This document shows positions 45,896 through 56,910 of a DNA stretch of 64,000 nt, piece by piece. A model generated the notes under the pieces. That model searched no databases. It saw nothing but the letters and a program-made list of their open reading frames with translations, and had not been told where the DNA came from. The number at the start of each line of letters is the position of its first letter. Within the stretch, counting starts at the first letter, position 1. The position numbers and the translations under genes were made by a program. The DNA is from Arion vulgaris (taxonomy: Eukaryota; Mollusca; Gastropoda; Stylommatophora; Arionidae), in the NCBI GenBank assembly GCA_020796225.1, contig CM036765.1:36298066-36362065 (forward strand), in the 5' to 3' direction.

Positions 45896-45977
45896 TTGGC
45901 TTCAGACCCTTTACCTTAATTTTGATTGGTATATTTGTCACAATATTAATGACTAATATTTCTTCTTGTCATTTTAG

Positions 45978-46057
45978 AACTGCGGTGATGTGTCACCTAC
46001 AACGTTGTCACCTGACATATCACCTAGCAACTCATGTGATGAAGGTGAAGGAGCCAG
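45978..46057 (+). CDS. Internal exon 2 of the unidentified gene
   Basis: 80 nt, entered in phase 0 after acceptor gtcattttag and leaving in phase 2 at GCCAG|gtgaga. It encodes NCGDVSPTTLSPDISPSNSC followed by DEGEGA and two bases of the next codon. The Ser-Pro repeats and acidic end suit a disordered, proline-directed phosphorylated linker. Its odd phase pairs with the exon at 49825: AG plus T gives Ser, with no stop created. This phase match is the main reason to join them. I do not recognise the protein. The preceding intron is about 34 kb and the following one 3.8 kb. Confidence 0.68.
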
Positions 46058-46184
46058 GTGAGAATCTTGATTAACAATCGTTATTGTAAAACGATAACTA
46101 AACCCCTTCACTAGCTTTCCAACTTTGGACACAATTTACTTCAGCAACATTATCCTTAAATGTATATCATGTTATCAAAAATGT

Positions 46185-46380
46185 ACTTTAGGGACCTATC
46201 ATTGCTAATGTATTACTTGGTTACAATTACACTTCTTGGCTTATCAAACGTATACCTTAGGGACCTATCATTGCTAATGTATTACTTGGTTATAATTGCA
46301 CTTCTTGGCTTATACAAACGTGTACTTTAGGACTATCATTCTAATGTATTACTTGGTTACAATTGCACTTCTTGGCTACA
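46185..46380. repeat. 69-bp tandem array, 3 copies
   Basis: Units with agggacctatcattgctaat and gtattacttggttacaattg, starting about 130 bp after the exon 2 donor. Confidence 0.92.
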
Positions 46381-46384
46381 TACT

Positions 46385-46735
46385 TTTCAGTGGCGTAACA
46401 CGTAAAAACAAAGTACTGTAGTTTTACAAAGTACGCAAACAATATATAGAGACGTTGTGACCAAAAGGCCTTCATCAAGCAAAGATACACTAGAAGCGAA
46501 GATATTCAGACTTCTTATACCACAGACATAACATTGGCAATCAGACAAACACACAATAAATGTAACTACTAAGTCTGAACTAAATGACAATACGACGAAT
46601 AGTTGCAGCAAAATTGCTGGAAAACTCGCTATATAATGTTTTTATACTTGATAAAACTACAGTACTTTGTTTTCACGTGTTTCGCCATTGCTACATAGTT
46701 TTACTACAATCCATTATAGTAGTATTATATCGATA
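46385..46735 (-). mobile_element. Penelope-like candidate with inverted ends
   Basis: 46389-46430 (ggcgtaacacgtaaaaacaa, agtactgtagtttta) is inverted at 46646-46690 (aaaactacagtactttgttt, cacgtgtttcgcc). Between them the minus strand reads gcttgatgaaggccttttgg then TCACAACGT, the same motif found at 58549-58575. Assignment to a Penelope-like element is inference. Confidence 0.5.
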
Positions 46736-46756
46736 ATACTATTCACAATTTTGCTT

Positions 46757-46990
46757 ATTAGAATGCAACCAAACTCCACTGTGTACAGAATATTCTGCAG
46801 CAGAACGTCATGAAAGAAAGCGAGAAGACGACCACGAAAAAGATGGATAGCTGGCTTAGCAGAATACTGTCTACAAGCAACAATAAATATCACTCAAGCC
46901 ACGAGAGCAGCACAAAACAACAACAGAGAAACCACGACACTGTGCAACAACCCTTTAACAGTGTGACGACAAAAGAAGAAGAAGCAGCAG
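46757..46990 (+). pseudogene. L3 LINE 3' end
   Basis: RMQPNSTVYRIF, KKARRRPRKRWIAG, ITQATRAAQN and NNPLTV-stop, then GAA triplets. Truncated 5'. The 59-bp array starts right after it. Confidence 0.75.
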
Positions 46991-46994
46991 ATAT

Positions 46995-47715
46995 ATCTTT
47001 AAAGTCTCGGAAAACGTCATTAAGATGTATAGAAGAGAATCATGTCAAGATGATTTCACTTAGCAGAACAGCAGGATATTAAAATGTATAGAAGAGAATC
47101 ATGTCAAGATGATTTCACTTAGCAGAACAGCAGGATATTAAAATGTATAGAAGAGAATCATGTCAAGATGATTTCACTTAGCAGAACAGCAGGATATTAA
47201 AATGTATAGAAGAGAATCGTGTCAAGATGATTTCACTTAGCAGAACAGCAGGATATTAAAATGTATAGAAGAGAATCATGTCAAGATGATTTCACTTAGC
47301 AGAACAGCAGGATATTAAAATGTATAGAAGAGAATCGTGTCAAGATGATTTCACTTAGCAGAACAAGGATATTAAATGTATGAAGAAAATCTAAGACGTT
47401 TCACTAGAGAACAGCAGGATATTAAAATGTATAGAAGAGAATCATGTCAAGATGATTTCACTTAGCAGAACAGCAGGATATTAAAATGTATAGAAGAGAA
47501 TCGTGTCAAGATGATTTCACTTAGCAGAACAGCAGGATATTAAAATGTATAGAAGAGAATCGTGTCAAGATGATTTCACTTAGCAGAACAGCAGGATATT
47601 AAAATGTATAGAAGAGAATCATGTCAAGATGATTTCACTTAGCTGAACAGCAGGATATTAGTAAAATCTTAATTTGAATTTCTGAAAGTTTTATCTTAGC
47701 AGAACAGCAGGATAT
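46995..47715. repeat. 59-bp minisatellite
   Basis: About twelve units of aaaatgtatagaagagaatc, atgtcaagatgatttcactt and agcagaacagcaggatatt, with a single a/g polymorphic site (tcatg/tcgtg) and one indel-rich unit near 47360-47405. The last units fade into a 45-bp variant. Confidence 0.96.
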
Positions 47716-47859
47716 TAGTCAAATCTTAATTTGAATTTCTGAAAGTTTTATATGCTCTGATATTGGCGTCCTACCTTGACAATCTCAAAAACTTGTTTCA
47801 AAGTTAATGGGAAATTGTAACCCTATGGTTACACTGAGGGCTGGAAGAAATAAGATACA

Positions 47860-47920
47860 ACAACGAGAGAGGAAAAGAGAGAGAGAGAGGAAGACAGAGA
47901 GAGAGAGAGCGAAATAGAGG
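47860..47920. repeat. (GA)n microsatellite
   Basis: GAGAGA runs interrupted by gaagaca. Confidence 0.93.
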
Positions 47921-48569
47921 CTCTGATATTTCCTTCCACAACTTCTGTAGTGCTATCGTTATTGAATCAATGCGATGTAAAACAGCACTTGTGTCACTGC
48001 ATTCTATTCTTAGCGGTCTGAAGTGTATGTCGAAAAATAGAATGATGGGCTTGATAAGTAATTTGTCGAGTTTCATAGGGCGTGTTATACTCCTCTACAT
48101 GAGTTGTTCGGATTACTTGAAGTTATGAATGAAACCATTTGAACATTTCTCTTTCTTCTCATCAATGAACGTATTTGAAGTGCCAAGCAATATGAGAAAC
48201 TACACAGCCATCTCAATATCTCCTACTGACAATATTATTTATCATCGTAATATTTTTTTCGTTCCGCTTCTATGAATTGAGGTGTAGTTATAGCGTCTAA
48301 TATGGCATCTCTGACGGGTTTTTGCATGAAGGCTTGATTTTCTTCTTATCAGTGTTTCACAATTCAGGCGAGGTTTACTTCGACTTCCTAGGTACTTGTA
48401 ATTTAGATCCCCAAGTAAAGGATCAGGAAACATGTAGTTCAACCCCGTACCGTGTGCACACCGACATTTTTTTGTTTGGCTCAAGTTCGCCATGAACCCT
48501 GAAATTAATACTGCACGTGCCGTGTTTCTGACTTCGCTCTCGTGAAGTTTATTCATCTGAAGTTTGTTA

Positions 48570-48571
48570 GC

Positions 48572-48609
<38 letters not shown>

Positions 48610-48706
48610 ATGATCATCATAATTGCACTTAGAGGAGTAGCCATATGTGTTCCGATCTATTTCTTACACAGGAAGATCTTATCGGTAGTGCATGAACTCC
48701 GAAACA
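48570..48706 (-). mobile_element. SINE-E 3' fragment
   Basis: attgattgattgattgattg then gtgttccgatctatttctta and agatcttatcggtagtgcat, the complement of the SINE-E 3' third, abutting the 32-bp array. Confidence 0.82.
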
Positions 48707-48708
48707 TT

Positions 48709-49079
48709 GGCTTAGCAGAGGATGTCAAATTAGATTGGGGAAGTTAGCACTTTTGAAGAGGATGTCAGGGAGTTGGAATAGCATTTTGAGCAAGGAGAGG
48801 GATGTCAGTAGTTGGAATAGCACTTTGCAGAGGATGTCAGTAGTTAGAATAGCACTTAGCAGAGGATGTCAGTAGTTGGAATAGCAATTTGCAGAGGATG
48901 TCAGTAGTTGGAATAGCACTTTGCAGAGGATGTCAGTAGTTGGAATAGCACTTTGCAGAGGATGTCAGTAGTTGGAATAGCACTTTGCAGAGGATGTCAG
49001 TAGTTGGAATAGCACTTAGCAGAGGATGTCAGTAGTTGGAATAGCACTTTGCAGAGGATGTCAGTAGTTGGAATAGGAT
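48709..49079. repeat. 32-bp minisatellite
   Basis: About eleven units of ggaatagcactttgcagagg-atgtcagtagtt; the first two are diverged. It starts at the truncation point of the SINE-E fragment. Confidence 0.94.
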
Positions 49080-49367
49080 TTATCAATTGTCTTAGTCTTC
49101 GCCCCTCTGGATTTGTGGTCGAGCTTTGTTTCTCTAGCTTTCTGTATAACCATGCTCACCCACAAGGCGTTGCGAATTTCTATCTACCCTTTATATTCCT
49201 GTAGCAGCACCCCCCCACACACACATCCACCCCCATTCAAAAGTCTGTATTGTAAACAGTTACGTATAGAACCATCTTCTGTCATATTGTAGCAAGTAAG
49301 ACTCCTGTTTTGAACAGACTTTCATATATCTTCTAGTTATCTTTAGTTTCTCATCTTAACTGTGAGA

Positions 49368-49711
49368 TTACTGAACGCTAGATATATCTGCTTTAGACGT
49401 GTGAATTTTGTTGATATTATGTAACTGTTGAGGCAAAGCTCTTGAATGTACATTCATCCGTTTATCAGTTATATGAGGATTATCATCATAGCGCTCCGGA
49501 CACATCCACAGGTACACCGATCTCCAACTAAACAAATCCAGCAGCTTCCATCGACCCCACATGCCAGTTCGATGTTGATTAATCAATCTCTTTGCAAATT
49601 CGGTATGTCGTTCTTTTCGGGCTGCACCAATATTGAGACACATCTCTCTCAATCTCGTCAACGAGTGGAATTCACAGCCCTGAAACTGTTCGGAAAGACA
49701 CTCTCAATGCG
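49368..49711 (-). pseudogene. Unidentified open segment, possible element ORF
   Basis: A minus-strand frame stays open for roughly 115 codons and has protein-like composition: RLREMCLNIGAARKERHTEF, AKRLINQHRTGMWGRWKLLD and SWRSVYLWMCPERYDD, ending in a stop near 49368. It is Trp- and Arg-rich and not low complexity. I do not recognise it. It runs antisense to the gene, about 115 bp left of exon 3, has no start or splice context I can defend, and may be a transposon ORF fragment or chance. Confidence 0.3.
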
Positions 49712-49824
49712 TTAAGAATGTCATTGTGGTCTATGGCAGCTCCCTCTGATATTGTAGCTTAGCCAGACAATCTATTAGCTCATGTACATTCATTCACATC
49801 TATATGTCCTCATTTTTATTCCAG

Positions 49825-50068
49825 TAACATCGCAGAAAGACTACGACGTAGACGTAGTTCTGTGGACCTTGCCATGAACATCTATCCCGGTGACTTACTT
49901 GTTCAAGAGCACCACAGAAAGTTAATAAAGAGAAATACAATAGCAGATTTCTACGCCGGTCGACAGCCAAATGGTAGTGGTCCTTTACCGCCTGGTGTCG
50001 GACCTGGTTCAGGCGAGGCAAGCGACGTCAACAAGAAAGGAAGGCAGCCATTTTCATTGCTCAAACTG
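49825..50068 (+). CDS. Internal exon 3 of the unidentified gene
   Basis: 244 nt, acceptor tttttattccag, donor CTG|gtatgc. Using the two bases carried from exon 2, it reads S-NIAERLRRRRSSVDLAM, NIYPGDLLVQEHHRKLIKR, NTIADFYAGRQPNGSGPLPP, then GVGPGSGEASDVNKKGRQ and PFSLLKL. RRRRSS is a basophilic phosphorylation consensus. The block from NIYPGD to DFYAG is the least repetitive, most domain-like part of the gene seen here. A Gly/Pro linker follows. TIADFYAGR loosely recalls the YADFIxSGR stretch of the PKA inhibitor family, but order and context differ, so I do not claim homology. It is the strongest exon in the window because of its length, complexity and two good splice sites. Confidence 0.82.
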
Positions 50069-50152
50069 GTATGCTACTTTGTTGTACGACACGTCACTGT
50101 ATGAGAATGAGTAGAGATGTATTGCTCTATATGTTTATGTGTATATAGATAT

Positions 50153-50776
50153 TGTATATGTGTATATAGAATTACTACATCAAGTAAAAGCTACTCCTAT
50201 CTCGGTCAGATGATAACAGATGATGGCAGATGCATAACAGAAATTAAAAAGAGAATAGGAATGGCCAAGGATAATTTCAATAGTATGAGAAAGTTACTGA
50301 CATCCAAACAAATCACAAACAGGCTAAAAATTAGAATGATCAAATGCTATATATATCCTATATTAATGTATGGCTCGGAAACATGGACAATGAACAAGCA
50401 GTTAGAAGACAGAATTGATGCATTTGAGATGTGGATATATAGAAGAATAAGCAGAGTTTCATGGACAGAAAAACAGACAAATAAACAAGTTTTAGGAAAA
50501 CTAGGCATGAAGAAACAATTATTAAGAGAAATAAAATTCAGACAAGTAAAGTATTTTGGGCACATAAAAAGGCATGACACCATGATAAAACATTTACTAG
50601 AGGGGAAAGTTGAGGGAGAAGAGCAAGAGGAAGACCGAGAGATAAGTGGGAGGAAACTTTAAGAAATGGACAGGTTACAGTCTGGCAGTGTGCAACAACA
50701 AGGCGAAAGACAGAGGATGCTGGAGATTCATTGCAGCCAACCTTCGATGTGGAGACGGCACCTGATGATGATGATG
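50153..50776 (+). mobile_element. RTE-like LINE 3' fragment in intron 3
   Basis: An open frame of about 170 codons gives SYSYLGQMITDDGRCITEIK, YIYPILMYGSETW, WIYRRISRVSWTEKQTNKQV and FRQVKYFGHIKRHD, then GEEQEEDREISG and a stop, a non-coding stretch and GATGATGATGATGAT. The 10-mer atatagatat flanks it (50143-50152 and 50777-50786), although it is AT-rich and could be chance. It sits 85 bp downstream of the exon 3 donor, sense to the gene. It is the most complete RT C-terminus here, but the catalytic FADD-type motif is not included. Confidence 0.85.
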
Positions 50777-50799
50777 ATATAGATATACATATAGATGAA

Positions 50800-51000
50800 T
50801 ATACCATTTGATCAATAGTTCACTGAATTAATGCATTGCTGACTGAATTGACGAGTGGCTCGCTTAATTGGTAAATGACCGACTGAAATGATGAATGGAT
50901 GTTGAAATGATGCATTGCTGACTGAGTTGATGAATGGTTTGTTGAACTAATGAATGACTGAAATAATGAATGGCGGCTGAAATGATGGATGCGTATCATC
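50800..51000. repeat. Degenerate GAATGAATGACTGA-type tract
   Basis: Loose repeats of gctgactgaattgatgaatg. The following 51000-52024 contains no recognised element. Confidence 0.7.
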
Positions 51001-52024
51001 ATTTATTCAGCATTTATTATTGTGTTATAAACTTGCTCTTGAAATCGTTCTTTTTCTACTTGTCTTTTCTCTATTGAATAACTACCCTCAAATCGCTCTT
51101 TATAATTTTGTGAAGAGCGAACGTGAGGTGGTGTAGAGAAACTAAACTGCCATTATTTTCGTCTGTCGTTACAGCTGATCAAATTTCACCATGCGTTCTG
51201 TTCGAGCTCGTTAATCTAGCACAAGACAGACTCTCTGCTGCACACAGGACAGTACCTTCGCTTCTACTTGATACTGCGTTCTGTAACTTTAATCCAAACA
51301 CTAAACTCTTCTCTTGACAATTTATCCTGATAGAGATCACCTTGTGAAATAAGTTGCTTCTGTCTGGTGTATTATTAGGATACCCATGTGTCTCTAAATC
51401 ACGACGAAACCTCAAACATTGACCTACATTTAAAGAAACCGTTTTGAACAGGAAACATAATCTTCAGATTTTAGGGACATACATTTGCATCTTGCAAATA
51501 ATTATAAGTTTTCATTCTGTATTGTTTTCATGTTCTGAATATGAAGGCGACGGGTGTATTCAAAACTTGCTGAAATAAGCAGCACTAGTTGCATCAGCTA
51601 GGAAGCTGTGATGTGAACGTATTTCGGTAGACCGACGAGCCATGGTTTTTACTCTGATTCTCGGAGATGTATTTGTCTTTGAGTGCAATAAATTCTCATT
51701 CCAAACAAAACATACAAATTCGGTTGCGACTAGTAAACGTTTTTAGATCCAGTCACTCTGGTAGATCAACCAGGTAATCTGCCAAGGTCAAATCACTTTG
51801 ACAAAGGGATGAAGTTTTCTGGTAACAGAATTACCATTCTATCTTTGATATTCACACAAGAAAATTGTTTATAGATTTTAGTGCAGCTCATGGGTAGCGT
51901 CTATCTGCGATCCCAACTCACTTTGCAAGACTGTGGTAATGTAGCATTGCTTCAGTGTAATGTGTATATAACTTAACAGCTTTCTTGTTCCAGTGAAATG
52001 TGTATATAAACTATATCTTCTCAG

Positions 52025-52123
52025 ATGAAAACTAGAAGTAAAGAATCATTGACGAAGTTGGACGAAATATTGAAGAGAATCAAACCTTCTGAATTTAAAG
52101 ACAATCATTTAGCAGCATACAAG
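52025..52123 (+). CDS. Internal exon 4 of the unidentified gene
   Basis: 99 nt, phase 0 on both sides, acceptor atatcttctcag, donor AAG|gtaaga. It encodes MKTRSKESLTKLDEILKRIK followed by PSEFKDNHLAAYK. The charged heptad-like ESLTKLDEILKRI segment should form an amphipathic helix. The Met is internal and not a start, because the frame from exon 3 (…FSLLKL) reads straight in. The gene must continue to the right. No further exon was found before 64000, so the next intron exceeds 11.8 kb or the next exon escaped me. Protein not recognised. Confidence 0.78.
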
Positions 52124-52479
52124 GTAAGAGTTGTTAATCTCCTTTACAAATAGTTACCATCTTCTACCAAGTCTTCGTTAATTCTAGATCAATTCCATTT
52201 TGTTTCTTCTAAATGTATTGCATCGTTTACGTTATTTTCCTTTTTATCTGTTGTCAATATTTAGACTTAAATTCTTTTTTTGTCAGTTTGTTTTTGTTTA
52301 TATTCGTTCTTATCACCTAAATTAACCACATTTTGTGAAATGTGTGGTTTGCGCCGAGAATGTTAGTATGTTGTGCCTTCGTTAGGGCCCTACGATATGT
52401 AGGATAAGATCATCCGTATTTCCATGAAACTATATAAATATTATCCAACAGGATACATGTTTGTACAGATGAATAACGA

Positions 52480-52905
52480 AGAAAAAGAAAATAACAATTA
52501 AAGAATTAAAGCTAACACACTGCTGAAAGAAGACAGAGCACAATGGACTAGACAGCAACCCCGCAAAGATCATTAAAATAAATAGCGACACACCAGCAGA
52601 GATGATATACACATGTCTGGGCAAGATCTCTAAAAAAGTGAGAAAATTCCAGCAGTTGGAATAGATACATCTAGTCACGCAATAAAAGAAATGTGATTTG
52701 TAAGAACACACAACTTAGAGAAAATATTTTTCTCAAAGACAAAAATATTATTATATAGAATCAGATTGGAGAAAATAAATAGAATGTAGACAAACTTTTG
52801 AGATAAGAACAGGTTTAGTTTCAAAACGGATAGTTCCTGCATAGAGCAGATAGCAACAAAGTGCACAGTAGTAGAACAAAGCTCAGAACAGAATTAGATT
52901 TGTCG
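52480..52905 (+). pseudogene. LINE reverse-transcriptase finger/palm relic
   Basis: Frames broken by stops include SFKTDSSCIEQIATKCTVVE near 52815-52885, resembling the GFRxGRSCxDQIATLRxIxE block of RTE-like reverse transcriptases. Upstream a decayed S/TPAEMI-type stretch (acaccagcagagatgatata) resembles the segment preceding it. It may be the 5' portion missing from the RTE 3' fragments. Confidence 0.6.
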
Positions 52906-52949
52906 GCTACTAAAAAAAACACTATTTAGTTCATTTAGTATTTCGTGTT

Positions 52950-53050
52950 CATGTATATTTTCTTGATGAAGACACATGGTCGAAACGTCAAGTGTTGTCA
53001 TTTTTCATATATACTGATTTATTTTTACTTGCTTACGTAAAACTGTAATG
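52950..53050 (+). mobile_element. Penelope-like terminal-motif relic
   Basis: ttcttgatgaagacacatgg then TCGAAACGTC, a T-rich stretch, and tacttgcttacgtaa. Parallel to 39220-39300. Tentative. Confidence 0.4.
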
Positions 53051-53330
53051 TACCTGCCGTTGTATATTTTGTCAGTTTACTCAGTATTATCGCAGCCTCC
53101 CCATGGTTTTTATCCAGATTTAATCTGATCCGGTCTGATCACCTCAGATTTGTAGATTTCCGTACATCACCTGAAAAATCATTTAAAGTTCCGATATAGA
53201 ATTTATCTAGAAGCTGTAGAATCTTCATGTACCTTGTCAGAAAGACATAGAGTGAAATAAAGTTCTATAATTTTCCATAAAAGGCACCGCAAGGAAACAT
53301 TTGAAATGTTGCGTTGATTAGACCTCAATG

Positions 53331-53583
53331 CGCACGAGTGGTTACCGGGGCCCAAAATTTGGGGTGTAAAGAATAGAATCACTGTGACCTGCCACACATG
53401 TCGTAAGAGGCGATTAAGGAGGTTGGGCTGAAATCGGATACATGTATCCTAAACGTGTAGACGTCTATGCGTCTAAGGGCTTACCAAACCAATGTGCAAC
53501 GTAGATAGGTTCTTGGCACAGATCAAATATATCACAAAGAGGGATTAAAATTGGTCATAAAGAACGAATGCAAAGAAGAAGAA
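53331..53583 (+). mobile_element. SINE-A, 253 bp
   Basis: cacgagtggttaccggggcc, cacatgtcgtaagaggcgat, gtgcaacgtagataggttct and a GAA tail. Flanks gacctcaatg (53321-53330) and gaactccatg (53584-53593) match 8 of 10, so it is older than the copies at 1192 and 62209. Confidence 0.85.
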
Positions 53584-53599
53584 GAACTCCATGTAAATA

Positions 53600-54500
53600 C
53601 GAGTTATCACTAACTTTTTATCTAGCACTGATGAAATGTCTAAAATAGTTTTTTAGACAATTTTCATGATGAAGTGTCTAGAGTAGTCTAGACATTTTTT
53701 CTCATTCCCTAGATTTTAGTGACATGAGGTGAGATATATATTTCCTCTTCACAATGAGAATATTTTTAGTGAAGTCGATAACTATACGCATGTTATCGCC
53801 CTGAACATGTTCCAGACGCTCATATTGTGATCATGATATCATGAAGTTGTCAAGTTCGTTATCCAACAGCACAGAAGCATTTCATAGAGCAATTGGACAA
53901 GCAGTCGCTGGTCGAGGTATGCGGCTACTATTACTTTAAACGCTGTAAGATCGTGCTTTAAATTTAGCATTGTTTATTCAGTGCGATTTTTGTAATATGT
54001 GCTACGATCGAGATTAGTCTAAGACAGGACAATTGTTGCGATAGTCAATAGCCTGTCCAACACGGCAGATACTGTGTAGTTCAACTTTAACTGTGGAGTT
54101 GAAAGAGCATCCTTACATGCACGGATTTGTTGGATTAAGCTGACAACGAGAACTTGAAAACCAACTGGAGATATACGTAATTACACTTGAATGTGTTTGA
54201 TCATTTTTTATCAGCCCGACCCAGTCCTTTACACAGCGTGTTCAACTTAAAAGCAGCCTAGGAATGGAGCTAATCTGGCATATATGTATGGAAATGGGAG
54301 GTTCAGTTATGACGTAGTATAGGTCAAGGTTGTGTGATGGTATGTAATTGTAGTGCGGAAGGGGCGATGAACAAATGTGACGTAGGACGAGCTAGTCAGA
54401 ACCGGTTTAAATAGTAAATAAAGACAACGCGATAGGTTATCTGGTAACTTTCGATTTGTCAATGGGGCTGCAATTATCTTGAACACCCTGTATTAGATAA
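53600..54500. other. Unassigned sequence
   Basis: A near-palindromic patch at 53640-53700 (aaatgtctaaaatagttttt and agtgtctagagtagtctaga). Sequence such as gacaacgcgataggttatct, gtaactttcgatttgtcaat and ttgaacaccctgtat near 54423-54492 looks like a DNA-transposon end, but no partner end was found. Confidence 0.35.
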
Positions 54501-54507
54501 AGGGATC

Positions 54508-54748
54508 TAAAGCTGAAGGATTGACTTCATTTGCATCGAGATGTATTCAATATGCTTCGGTCCCTCTCTGCAGACATGGCACGCTATCTGCAAAGAGTAT
54601 TGGACATAGCATAAACTCCCCCTAGCAACAATCCTATGGGTATAGGGAAATAAAAGCACCCATAAACAGAACGAAGAGGTCCTGATTCTAATGCAAGACC
54701 TTCGGGAGGCAAGGCAAGGGTTTAACCACTTAACCACAGCGACCCCCA
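54508..54748 (-). mobile_element. SINE-G, tRNA-headed
   Basis: The minus strand starts gggggtcgctgtggttaagt, has a weakened B-box (cattagaatcagga) and the full body including ggttccgct-type gagagggaccgaag and the aatgaagtcaatccttcag end. Confidence 0.83.
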
Positions 54749-55309
54749 TTTATATTAGAATTAAATCAACAACAATCAATGCCCAAACTGGCAGATTAGT
54801 ATCTAAACTTCAAGAAGTTTTAATTGCTTATAAAATAAATAAATAATATGTGCCAGTATTTGTACCAGTTCCTTCTACTGGTCATTAGCTAAGAAATGTA
54901 TTAGAATTGATATTTTCTTCTTCAAGATGTTGCATTGTCATTCAAGTCACTATCTTTTCCAGTACTTAGACATATACATATTTTTGTGCAAGATATGGTA
55001 GCTTGCTAAAATTCTAGGACCATTTTCAAATTCATTAGGGCAGTTGTAAATAGCTATGAAATCATTCCTTGGATCTGGCAGCATTCCGTATACTGTTGAT
55101 GATATCCTTTCGACCAGCCTTTTACACATGTTGTTGATCTGTTTGATATATTACTACCGAATAACAACAAACATTGTTGCAACTCTATTTTTGACTCTCT
55201 TAGCGTGTTTTTAACATCATAATTTATTAGTTAATTGACTTCCAATTTTGTTTTCCAATTTTGAAAACATCGCAAAGAACTACCCAAAGAGCATGACTCT
55301 TATTATTAT

Positions 55310-55690
55310 TATCATTTCTGTCATCTCCTCGTGAAGCATAGGACCTCAATAGTTGTCTTCACCTTTCTCTGGTATCTGACCATTTTATTTATGACTTTTC
55401 ATGATAATCTAGCATCGTTCAGTTCCACAGCAAAACTCCGTCTCCAGATCGGTTTGTGTCGTCGTCTTTTACTGTTTCCCCAGGGTATGATCGACCACCG
55501 CCATTTTTTTTATTTCTGGGCTAGGTCATCTTGGTTCCTTCACCGTGATTATCCACAGGTCTGTGTTTGCCACTCTTTCACACCATCTCTATCTAAGAAA
55601 CCATCGAAGACATCTACTAATAAATGTCTGAATCTTATTTGTAGTAGACTTGGTCACGACACCTTTCAGAGCGATGCAACAAGAAGGATT
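55310..55690 (-). pseudogene. L6 LINE segment
   Basis: Minus-strand frames give NKIQTFISRCLRWFLR, then LWIITVKEPR and KMAVVDHTLGKQ, and lastly a LRSYASRGDD-type end. This corresponds to INKxxRxFLxRCLRxIL...LW...GHTLRK...DALCxxRG of L6. Frameshifted. Confidence 0.62.
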
Positions 55691-55799
55691 TAACATTTCA
55701 GTTGAATATCCTGAGATAACTCCCGACGGTCAACTGTGTCACTCTTGCTGTCTGAGTCACAAATCTTAGAATAAACCTCCATCCATTTGTATACTTTTT

Positions 55800-56000
55800 T
55801 TTAAATCCATAGATCGCGCACAAATGTTCATGTCAGCACATAGTAGCTAATGATATTTCAAAGAATTGGTTAGTCAAACCAAATGTGAGATATTGAAGAT
55901 ATTTATAACTTGGGTCGATGGAAATAATAAATCACTAGAGAAATTATGGAAGATATATTGGACAATCAACAGATAGGCTATAAGTCATCCCGTTTCTTCG
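55800..56000. other. Unassigned sequence
   Basis: No signature recognised; 54750-55300 is likewise empty of recognised features. Confidence 0.35.
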
Positions 56001-56004
56001 TCAT

Positions 56005-56230
56005 CTTCGAACTCTCCATATCGATCACTTGTTAAACCACTCTTTTTGATCTGTATGTCATCTGAACCTAAGAGCGATTTACGTTGTACGCCTTCAAGTA
56101 AGCCAACACGTATGATTTTTATTTGCTGGATAGCTTCCTAGACCTCTACCTCAGTCGCCTCTTACGACATGCCTTGTAGATCGCAGTGTTACTATTCTTT
56201 GCTCCCTTGTGAGCCCCGACAACACACGGG
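56005..56230 (-). mobile_element. SINE-B copy
   Basis: The plus strand shows ctccatatcgatcacttgtt, gctggatagcttcctagacc, cagtcgcctcttacgacatg and gagccccgacaacacacggg, the complement of SINE-B. The tail has decayed to cttcgtcatcttcg. Confidence 0.85.
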
Positions 56231-56529
56231 TTGTTTTTATTTCTAGTGTACGGGACGTGAAGTATATCGTATGATCTCATCAACTTGTCGATCTCAAACT
56301 GTGCTTTTGCAAAGCTTCACACATTATGAACAACCCTCTCTCACAAATACAGTAATTTATTAGGGTGAGTAGTACTGCAATTAATGAAAAAGTGTGTCAT
56401 CATTTATTTCAAAAAGTGTAAAGATCTTCAAAGTAAAAATAAATATGAGAACCACTGATTTAAACTACCTGACAACTTGACGAGTATTAGTATCGATATT
56501 TTTGGTATCACGATATGCATCTCTTGGCA

Positions 56530-56910
56530 TGGCTTCTAGTATATCTCTCTAGATATGATATGCATCTCTTGGCATGGTTCTATGTAAACCACTTTGTGTA
56601 TTTATCTCATATCTAACCTTACCACTTTATGTGTTGTGACATACAGAGTGGCTCATGATTTGTTATCGTCAGACCACTCAACGTAACTATTTTTTAGAAG
56701 TGTATATATCCCATCTCTTCATCTTATCTCGGTGATGCCTTTCTGTAAGATTCTAATAATATGATTTATGTTTTATTTTACGAAAGAAGACATTTACTAA
56801 GCGACTAGTTTCAAAAGAAGACATTTACTAAGCGACTAGTTTCAAAAGAAGACATTTACTAAGCGACTAGTTTCAAAAGAAGACATTTACTAAGCGACTA
56901 GTTTCAAAAG
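56530..56910. repeat. Small duplication and 31-bp array
   Basis: atgcatctcttggcatgg occurs at 56514 and 56561. At 56784-56910 four identical 31-bp units contain acatttactaagcgactagt. Confidence 0.93.

Noticed and set aside
49825..50068. Homology of TIADFYAGR and RRGRRSAI to the PKA inhibitor family
   Set aside because: Short matches in the wrong order and in different exons; not enough for an assignment.
52025..52027. ATG at the start of exon 4 as a translation start
   Set aside because: The upstream exon frame reads into it directly and it lies exactly at a splice acceptor.
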